Shown here: in pieces, positions 59,573-64,000 of the stretch
Layout of the letters: each line of letters starts with the position of its first letter
How positions within the stretch are numbered: position 1 is the stretch's first letter
Assembly: GCF_049306965.1 (NCBI RefSeq)
Contig: NC_133199.1
Coordinates: 37,416,501-37,480,500 of the forward strand
DNA from: Danio rerio
Taxonomy: Eukaryota > Chordata > Actinopteri > Cypriniformes > Danionidae
Direction: 5' to 3'
Length of the DNA: 64,000 nt
Notes under the pieces: model-generated
The model's database searches: none
Told to the model about the DNA's origin: nothing
Seen by the model: only the letters and a program-made list of their open reading frames with translations
Program-made: the position numbers and the translations under genes

Positions 59573-61973
59573 AACAAGGGGGAAAAAATACAAAAAGTAG
59601 GTTAAAAAAAATAATAAAATAAAGTAAATAATACAATAAAACACCAGAACTTAAATGAACGGTTGACAGGTCACATATTTCCTTACAGGTCACATGAACA
59701 AATACATATATATAAATCAGATTACACTCTGTAAAAGCATAAGTACAATCAATTTCTCCCAATATTGCAGGTATTTGTCCATTTGTAGCTTTAAAGAAAA
59801 AGTCATCCTCTCCATATTTTGAACATTTGATATGATATCCAACCATTCAGATTTTGTAGGGGGTTCCAGTTGTAGCCACTTTCGAGTCACAGTTTTCTTA
59901 CTGTTTGCTAGGAGTATTTTTAATAAGTACTTGTCTTTTACCGTTAAGTTGGCTGCAATATTTCCCAGATAAATTGTTGTAAAAAAAAAAGATCCACAAC
60001 ATCACCAAAAATATTACGTATTACTTGCTTTACATCCTTCCAATATGACTGAATGGCTGGGCAACTCCAAAATATATGAAAGTGGTTTGCCAAGTCTTCT
60101 CCACATTTCCTCCAGCACTGCCCCCGGTGCTTCTCCTGTGTTTGCATGTATGTTAATTTGGGGGTTATAAAGTATCTGGTAAGATTCTTCCAGCAAAAAT
60201 CTCTCTACATACCAGAATTGGAAGAGGTGGCCTGTACTGAGCAGAAATTCAACCAATCTTCCTCTGAGATAACTAGGTTGGATTCTCTCCCCCATTTTAC
60301 AAATATCACTTTTAATTTCTGTCATTGTCTATTAACACCCAGTCTTTGAGGTGGTTATTTCAAAGCCAAACTTCCGAGACATTATACATTATCCTGCATG
60401 TTAGTGTTAATTAGACTCTAATTAATCAGAGACGGCCATTTGATAAGGATAAAATACATTTAAAATGGAGCTGAAACAGCAACAGGTGTGAAAAGAAATG
60501 CAATACAAACTGTGGTCCCACTTTATATTTGGTGGCCTAATATAATATTATGTACTGTATTTACACTGAAATGAATCATTTGGTTTAATGTATTTATTTA
60601 AATACATGTTTTTACAATGATTAAATACCTGCATGTACTGCATCTGTAATTACGCCATTGACCATCCCTTCCACCTTAACCCACACTTTAACCTACCGAT
60701 ACCACCAAACCGGTCTCTAACCCTACTCGTATCCCACCTCATGAGAACCAGAAGTATTCTGCAATACATTACGAACACAGTAAGTACATTTGATTTATTT
60801 TTTGACTCGAGTACATGGTAGTTAAGTCCACTCAATTTAAAGTGGAACCAAAAATGGTGTAGACAAAATTAAATAATAAATAATGGTATATTTCCTAATA
60901 ATGGTACATTTCTGAAATAAACCTTTGATAATTCCAAGATATTCCAGAAATCTCATGCAAACCCTGGATAAACTCAAAACAATGACTTCAAAACAAATGC
61001 TAGAGAATCAGATTATAACTGCTTACCAACAAGTACAACAGTGGCTTCAGCATTTTCCGGGATTTTCTCCAGAAGCTTAAGTTCATGTTTTGATTTGGAT
61101 CTGTGCATGCCTATAGGTGTAGCCGAGTCTTTCTGCAAAGAACATACAGTAACAGACGAAAACAAAATAAATAAATACATTTGAGAGATACAGTTTAAAT
61201 TGGCAACGACAGAAAAAAACGTATCTTTAGTGTTTCTTGACTAGAATAATGTTCAGTTTAGTTTCAGTTTCCTTTATTTTGTCATTCAAAACATCACAAT
61301 AGAATTGTAATGCAGAACAAACTTACATTGTAACAGACCCAACAAGAACATAAAAAAACATCACTATAAAAACACTATAAAATCCTAACAGGATAAATAA
61401 GCTTTTATAACTCCATAAAAATATAGTTATATAAGATATAACCTATTTTAAAAAATCTCTGAAGAGAATAACTTAATACTTAAATACCTATTTCACCATA
61501 TGTTGTAATATTACCAATTTATGCTAGTTTAACTATTTATTAATTTATCACTTTCACACTAGCTACCAACAATGTTTAAGAAATCTCATTAACAATGTGT
61601 AAATGCGTCAATAAATTAAATTTAAAACTCATTAAAATGTGTTTTTTTTAATGTTTTTTTTTTAATCAGCAATTTTTTTTTCAAAATAAACTCTTTTTTT
61701 TCTTTTTTTTTTGAAGTATTACATTTATAAAATATCTCTTCTAAACCCTCATCGCTCTTCTTTCATGAAATTACCTCGTTCTTATCGATGTCAATGTGCA
61801 CGGTGCTGTCCTGACTGGCCCTGCTGGAGCCCATAAGCGGCTCCATGACGGAGGTCTCAGGGATGGTCAGATGGTTGGAGCTGCTCTGGTGGTGGCTGAT
61901 CAGAGAGCCCAGGCTGGCGGCAGAGATGTTTCTGGGGAAGGAGGTGATGTGCTCTTTCTCATCGCTCGGGTGA
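45424..61973 (-). CDS. slc4a2: Anion exchanger 2 (slc4a2), last 14 coding exons
   Basis: Fourteen exons with in-phase splice sites encode about 813 residues, from the middle of the N-terminal cytoplasmic domain to the stop. Human AE2 has 1241 residues, so roughly the first 430 lie beyond the window. AE2 is a plasma-membrane Cl-/HCO3- exchanger controlling intracellular pH and acid or base secretion. The phrases [22 protein letters not shown]-like [39 protein letters not shown] and [13 protein letters not shown] identify AE2 over AE1 and AE3. The band-3 cytoplasmic domain covers about the first 290 visible residues. The membrane domain starts at [18 protein letters not shown]. The conserved membrane Glu (FMETQITT, equivalent to AE1 Glu681) is present. 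Asn-X-Ser sites lie in the large external loop. The tail starts LDADD. Paralogue a or b is not decided. Introns carry many transposon fragments but no exon is broken. Confidence 0.95.
45681..45962 (-). mobile_element. DANA SINE, 5'-truncated
   Basis: The plus strand shows the tail (TTCATTCATTCATTTACC), GCCACAGTGGAATAAACC, CATGTCTTTGGACTGTGG and AACATGCCAACTCCACACAG, with the tRNA-like head missing. It lies in the last intron of slc4a2. Confidence 0.88.
46209..46427. mobile_element. Possible short TIR element (GGATGCAG / CTGCATCC)
   Basis: GTCTGGATGCAGACCTGG at the left and GGCTGCATCCAGATAC at the right form an inverted pair around a CACCCCTAACCCCACCC-containing core. No target duplication could be settled. 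Confidence 0.4.
46440..47130 (+). mobile_element. LINE reverse-transcriptase fragment in slc4a2 intron
   Basis: Plus-strand translation gives [19 protein letters not shown], then [19 protein letters not shown] and [17 protein letters not shown], consecutive blocks of an L2/Rex-type reverse transcriptase. It has stops and is incomplete at both ends. A short YDDELQ piece near 47057 may be a decayed YADD region. Confidence 0.78.
47422..47595 (-). CDS. slc4a2: slc4a2 exon (VRTLRMHL...NREMQC)
   Basis: 58 codons covering the last transmembrane segments ([37 protein letters not shown]) and ending at the conserved REMQC before the cytoplasmic tail. Donor TGT|GTAAGG. Confidence 0.95.
48333..48502 (-). 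CDS. slc4a2: slc4a2 exon (LSIVIGDL...TYVRK)
   Basis: 56 codons plus two bases. [20 protein letters not shown] is AE2-type. [14 protein letters not shown] includes the Lys that corresponds to AE1 Lys851, a stilbene and pyridoxal phosphate reactive site. Confidence 0.95.
49355..49608 (-). CDS. slc4a2: slc4a2 exon (LIVSKKER...VAILV)
   Basis: 84 codons plus split bases. It contains [34 protein letters not shown] and the loop [20 protein letters not shown], all diagnostic of the SLC4 anion exchangers. Confidence 0.96.
49785..50515. repeat. ~730-bp degenerate AATA/AATG tetranucleotide array
   Basis: Blocks of AATAAATA, AATGAATG and GAAGGAATAAATAAAGC recur. A ~39-bp unit GCAATSAATGAATAAATGAA then GGAATAAATAAA is tandemly repeated at about 50160-50280. 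A short (GACA)n follows at 50513-50528. It ends about 20 bp from the exon at 50550. Long frames reading as YLFIH are artefacts. Confidence 0.92.
50550..50716 (-). CDS. slc4a2: slc4a2 exon (KLSVPRGF...METQIT)
   Basis: 55 codons plus two bases. It contains [20 protein letters not shown] and the segment [11 protein letters not shown] with the conserved Glu used in anion transport in AE1. The donor is GTGAGT. Confidence 0.95.
51129..51218 (-). CDS. slc4a2: slc4a2 exon (LRRVIGDFG...DTYTQ)
   Basis: 30 codons, [20 protein letters not shown] then [10 protein letters not shown], almost the same as human AE2. The acceptor ATTCACAG and donor CAG|GTGAGA are both strong. Confidence 0.95.
51303..51551 (-). 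CDS. slc4a2: slc4a2 exon with large extracellular loop
   Basis: 83 codons. After IFQEHPL comes a variable loop with NSS sites at exon residues 19, 27 and 38 (potential N-glycosylation) and one cysteine. [20 protein letters not shown] is the following membrane segment, ending [11 protein letters not shown]. The loop differs strongly from human AE2, as expected for this region. Confidence 0.93.
51600..52300. repeat. Tandem array of ~190-bp units in slc4a2 intron
   Basis: The phrases GTGTTTCTTTTGGCCCACTTT, TCTGTGTCTGTAGATTTCAA and TTATCTGTTTG(C/G)TCATT recur near 51745, 51920, 52085 and, more weakly, 52255. About four units are visible, decaying toward low coordinates of the gene strand. Confidence 0.82.
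52796..52990 (-). CDS. slc4a2: slc4a2 exon (FCKGNNME...SKLAK)
   Basis: 65 codons: [20 protein letters not shown] and [20 protein letters not shown] form the next transmembrane segments. Acceptor TCTCCAG, donor AAG|GTATAG. Confidence 0.94.
53477..53711. mobile_element. MITE of the TTTAAAGGG type, degraded
   Basis: It contains TTACTCACCCCTAAATGG, GAACACTAAAGAAGATA, the mirrored TATCTTCTTTTGTGTTCAGC and the end GGGTGAATTACCCCTTTAA. It is the same family as the array at 24884-26089. The left end is missing. Confidence 0.75.
53753..53812. repeat. (GT)n/(AT)n microsatellite
   Basis: A short GT run passes into an AT dinucleotide tract with one ACAT interruption, just before the exon at 53831-53979. 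Confidence 0.9.
53831..53979 (-). CDS. slc4a2: slc4a2 exon (EKTEGLLG...EEAFFS)
   Basis: 49 codons plus two bases. [20 protein letters not shown] and [19 protein letters not shown] are transmembrane segments 2-3. The GFSGP motif of the family is intact. Confidence 0.94.
54587..55111. mobile_element. hAT-type MITE interrupted by a second MITE
   Basis: Starts CAGGCATCGCCAAACCTG and ends GATTGGTGACCCCTG, with CTCTAGAG on both sides (perfect 8-bp duplication). Without the 327-bp insert it would be about 195 bp, the usual size for this family in the window. Confidence 0.88.
54683..55009. mobile_element. 327-bp element with TTA duplication (PIF/Harbinger-like)
   Basis: Ends AGCTGCGTTCACACTGGGC and CTAGTGTGACTGCAGCT are imperfect inverted repeats; TTA is present on both sides. 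A 3-bp TWA target duplication is typical of PIF/Harbinger elements. It is non-coding. Confidence 0.72.
55883..56310 (+). mobile_element. Tc1/mariner-like element, large internal deletion
   Basis: Inverted ends CACTAACCAGCAAAAGTCCTG and CGACAAGACTTTTGGCAGG with GTAGTG lie outside a C-terminal transposase remnant. The plus strand gives [20 protein letters not shown] followed by further family-like sequence to a stop. The N-terminal half is gone, so it cannot move itself. Confidence 0.85.
56438..56644 (-). CDS. slc4a2: slc4a2 exon with start of membrane domain
   Basis: 68 codons plus split bases. [20 protein letters not shown] is the conserved pre-membrane linker. [20 protein letters not shown] is the first transmembrane segment. 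Acceptor AAAACAG, donor GTCAGT. Confidence 0.94.
56660..57860. other. slc4a2 intron, AT-rich
   Basis: No mobile element with clear ends is seen. The piece GGTATGATAACTGG...TTTTAGACCG near 56820 and ACCATATAGCTTAGGAACGG...GGTAAACATTGAAACTGG near 57060 may be decayed ends of the GGTATGATAATCG hAT family (compare 4838-5900). A short (TA)n lies near 57484. Confidence 0.4.
57869..58085 (-). CDS. slc4a2: slc4a2 exon (QFHEAAYL...SLQEK)
   Basis: 72 codons plus one base, containing [20 protein letters not shown] and ending the globular cytoplasmic domain. The donor AAG|GTTTAT is weaker than the others. Confidence 0.92.
58175..58359 (-). CDS. slc4a2: slc4a2 exon (SVDFLEQP...LMSDK)
   Basis: 61 codons of the band-3 cytoplasmic domain, including [20 protein letters not shown]. 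Acceptor TTGTCAG, donor AAG|GTGACA. Confidence 0.93.
58520..59290 (-). mobile_element. 5'-truncated LINE (CR1/L2/Rex-like), 3' end
   Basis: The minus-strand frame 59273-58983 reads [46 protein letters not shown] and [19 protein letters not shown], the conserved C-terminal region after the reverse transcriptase. A second frame near 58870-58980 gives [20 protein letters not shown], which normally follows it. The 3' UTR includes AGTGCTTTACAG-type tail sequence near 58540-58590. It lies in an slc4a2 intron on the same strand as the gene. Confidence 0.9.
59370..60345 (-). mobile_element. L1/Tx1-like LINE ORF2 3' fragment, broken
   Basis: Minus-strand frames give the L1 ORF2 C-terminal features [15 protein letters not shown], then [20 protein letters not shown] (a CCHC-like C-x3-C...H-x4-C pattern) and AIQSYWKDV. 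Further on come [10 protein letters not shown]-like and [15 protein letters not shown]-like pieces near 59800-59900. Several frames are needed, so it is dead. An (ATAA)n tract lies near 59535-59575. Confidence 0.8.
60346..61026. other. slc4a2 intron with a repetitive fragment
   Basis: A stretch at about 60640-60770 (AACCTACCGATACCACCAAA, CTAACCCTACTCGTATCCC) matches a phrase that is repetitive in zebrafish, but I cannot assign its family. Nothing else is seen. Confidence 0.4.
61027..61132 (-). CDS. slc4a2: slc4a2 exon (KDSATPIG...TVVLV)
   Basis: 35 codons plus one base. [20 protein letters not shown] matches the AE2 linker before the cytoplasmic core. Acceptor TTTGCAG, donor GTAAGC. Confidence 0.92.
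61775..61973 (-). CDS. slc4a2: slc4a2 exon (HPSDEKEH...IDKNE)
   Basis: One split base plus 66 codons of the N-terminal cytoplasmic domain, with the family phrase [14 protein letters not shown]. The acceptor is CCCTCAG and the donor GAG|GTAATT. It is the most 5' exon seen; the preceding exon lies outside the window. Confidence 0.9.
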
Positions 61974-62283
61974 CTGAGGGAAGGAGAGCAGGGGAGGAAG
62001 CGGGTCAGAGACACAAGCAGAGACTGCGAAGGATCGTGGGTAGATCTACATATACAGTAAAAGCGGGTGGCGGGATGGTAGACCGAGAGCATTAGATGAA
62101 TGACAATCACACATTCAAAAAAAAAAAAAAAAAAGGATCACTGGATTTAATTTCTATGGGCTAAATTTAAGCAAAGTAAATTAAGTGGAACATTACTACA
62201 TTTCATTTGTTTGTTTAAATTCAGCCCATATAAATTATTTGCAGTTTCCTTAAAAATTTAGTAAATTAAATGAATCATTTTCA

Positions 62284-62815
62284 GTGTTGGGGAGTAACTA
62301 GTTACATGTAATGGCGTTATGTGATTTGATTACAAAATAAATGTAACAGTAATTCGTTATACTGTAGTTACTGGGAAAAAAATGTGTAATTAAATTACAG
62401 TTACTTATGAAAATGTTAAAGATTGCAAATGGGGTTACAACTAAAAATGTTCTTTAAAATCTGGGCAATGTTGAATAATATTAATCTGTTGCATTGCCTG
62501 TTTTTGATAAGCATGATGCCTTCTGCTAAGGTCATTTATTAAAGCGGTGCTATTCTGATGCTTCTGATTGGTTTTCAGGTTTGATATCGCGACGCATGGT
62601 GAAAGCAGCTACTACAAACAGTCTGAGAGCTGCCACCATGGCGAGTGATAAAAATGCATTTCATTGCTGGAAATTTAAAAATCATTTCACCCTGAAATCT
62701 GAAAAGGACACAAATAAAACAGTTCAGTGCAAGATCTGTTTGCCAGCTGTTAAAACACTTTTGACATCAAAGGCTTCAGTGTAGAATCTGAGAAAGCATC
62801 TGCAGGTATGTAACC
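62284..62815 (+). mobile_element. hAT-like element fragment with BED finger
   Basis: It begins CAGTGTTGGGGAGTAACTAG, a very common teleost hAT terminus, followed by alternating GTTAC/GTAAC motifs. From 62581 a frame reads MVKAATTNSLRAATMASDKN, then FHCWKFKNHFTLK and VQCKICLPAVKTLL, with a stop before NLRKHLQ. This is a BED-type zinc finger (C-x2-C and a following H). The rest of the transposase and the right end are not found. Confidence 0.72.
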
Positions 62816-63340
62816 TAGCCATTCTTTATTTTATAAAAGCACATGGTTTTTGTCATTATCATGAGTGTACAGAAATAAAAACAGACCCTTTCATTTTTGA
62901 CTCAAAGTTATTGGAATTTGATGAATTGATTGTATTTATTTATTTTCGAACTGAAATATCATACATAAAATATCATTAACAAAAAATACATTTCAACATG
63001 GTCCAAAATGGAGAGGGATGAAGCACAAGCTTATTATTTTCCCACTCCATTACCAAATCCATCATTCGTCTATTTCTTCAACTTATTTCTGCTTTTACTT
63101 GTCTCTTCTTTTTACATATTTGATCCTTTTGGCAACTTTTACAAATTGTATGTTTAATTCCATTTGTACCTTTACATTTGAACATACTTTTGTATGCGTT
63201 TTGGAAGTAATTTATTCCTAGCTTTAAACATAAATTGTGCTGTTTTAAATTTAACCAATTCATTGAACTTAAGTATTTTCAAATAAAAAAAAAAAAATAA
63301 AAGATTTGTATGCACCAAATACCCCACAAGTTCTATCAGT
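62816..63340. other. Unassigned slc4a2 intron or upstream DNA
   Basis: AT-rich, with no slc4a2 exon or mobile element that I recognise. Confidence 0.4.
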
Positions 63341-63342
63341 GT

Positions 63343-63357
63343 GTGTGTGTATATATT

Positions 63358-63446
<89 letters not shown>
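63343..63446. repeat. (GT)n(TA)n(GT)n microsatellite
   Basis: A short GT run, an AT tract of about 12 units, then about 33 GT units. Frames reading CVCV or THTH are artefacts. Confidence 0.95.
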
Positions 63447-63448
<2 letters not shown>

Positions 63449-63649
63449 AAGTAAAACATATCAAATAAAATTTTATTTAAAATTTTGTTAACAATTAAAT
63501 TATGTTGTTTGTCGCATATAATGAACTATTTACTGTATGTAATGTGGGTAAATGGTGTGTTATGATATATATATTTCACACAAACCCACAAATACAATTG
63601 AAGGGAAAATGATTTACCGTCCTGTGAATTTTTTTCTTTTTCCAAATAT

Positions 63650-63992
63650 TTCCCAAATTATTTTTTCACAGTATTTCTTCTGGAGAAAGCCCCCCTGAAA
63701 AATATTTTTTCAAGTGTCTCAATTTGACAGTGACTAGCCTAATTAACCTAGTCGAGCCTTTAAAATGTCACTTTAAGCTGAACACTAGTGTCTTGAAAAA
63801 TATCTAGTAAAATATTATTTACTGTCATCATGGCAAAGATAAAATAAATCAGTTATTAGAAAAAGAGTTATTAAAACTATTATGTTTATAAGTGTGTTGA
63901 AAAAATATTCTCTCTGTTAATCAGAATTTGGTGAAAGAAATATAGAAGGGGGCTAATTATTCAGGAGGACTAATAATTCTGTTTTCAACTGT
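63650..63992. mobile_element. MITE, second copy of the CAGTTGAAGTC family, left-truncated
   Basis: It contains TTCTTCTGGAGAAAGC, GACTAGCCTAATTAACCTAG, TCATCATGGCAAAGATAAAAT and the end TAATAATTCTGTTTTCAACTG, in inverted order relative to 21581-22086. The other half is degraded. Confidence 0.7.
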
Positions 63993-64000
63993 ACATTCTA

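Noticed and set aside
61796-62095. 99-codon plus-strand open frame
   Set aside because: Antisense shadow of the slc4a2 exon at 61775-61973, with no domain of its own.

Overview
This window looks like vertebrate nuclear DNA from a cyprinid fish, most likely zebrafish (Danio) or a close relative. The evidence is the spliced vertebrate genes, the very high load of DNA transposons, and at least eight full or partial copies of the tRNA-derived DANA SINE, a danio-specific family. The sequence is AT-rich with many microsatellites and has no bacterial features.

Four host genes can be supported, all on the minus strand. (1) The first coding exon of a nuclear receptor binding protein pseudokinase gene (nrbp2-like) lies at 19051-19170. 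Its other exons are not seen, so roughly positions 1-19050 would be its first intron. (2) A complete four-exon chemerin-like gene (rarres2 family) spans 23105-27935. (3) A second complete four-exon chemerin-like gene spans 32264-35230. Exons 2, 3 and 4 of the two chemerin genes are 111, 102 and 87 bp in both, so they are tandem paralogues. (4) The last 14 coding exons of slc4a2 (anion exchanger 2) lie between 61973 and 45424. They encode about 813 residues, from the middle of the cytoplasmic N-terminal domain through the whole membrane domain to the stop. The 5' exons lie beyond position 64000. In human, RARRES2 and SLC4A2 both map to 7q36, so that part of the order looks like conserved synteny.

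The rest is introns and intergenic DNA packed with repeats. 1-19050 (nrbp2-like intron): several hAT-type elements with clear 8-bp target-site duplications, LINE reverse-transcriptase fragments, a Tc1-like relic, and a large degenerate tandem array (11.3-19.0 kb). The array has a ~735-bp higher-order period and stops about 30 bp from the exon donor. 19.2-23.1 kb: promoter-side sequence, a DANA SINE and MITEs. 23.1-35.3 kb: the chemerin pair, with four head-to-tail MITEs in one intron and a ~244-bp near-perfect palindrome in another. 35.3-41 kb: intergenic, with a three-level nest of transposons at 37.4-39.5 kb. 41-45.4 kb: a probable long slc4a2 3' UTR or downstream region holding MITEs, a TIR element and a ~225-bp palindrome. 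45.4-62 kb: slc4a2 with intronic LINE, SINE, hAT, Tc1 and L1 fragments. 62-64 kb: a hAT fragment with a BED finger, a microsatellite and a MITE.

I found no convincing new multi-gene system. The most useful observations are the tandem chemerin pair with unusual C-termini, the higher-order repeat beside the nrbp2-like exon, and two palindromes. I also note a ~1.05-kb hAT family whose two copies carry related 8-bp target sites. All exon calls rest on reading splice signals and on remembered family sequences; no alignment was run.
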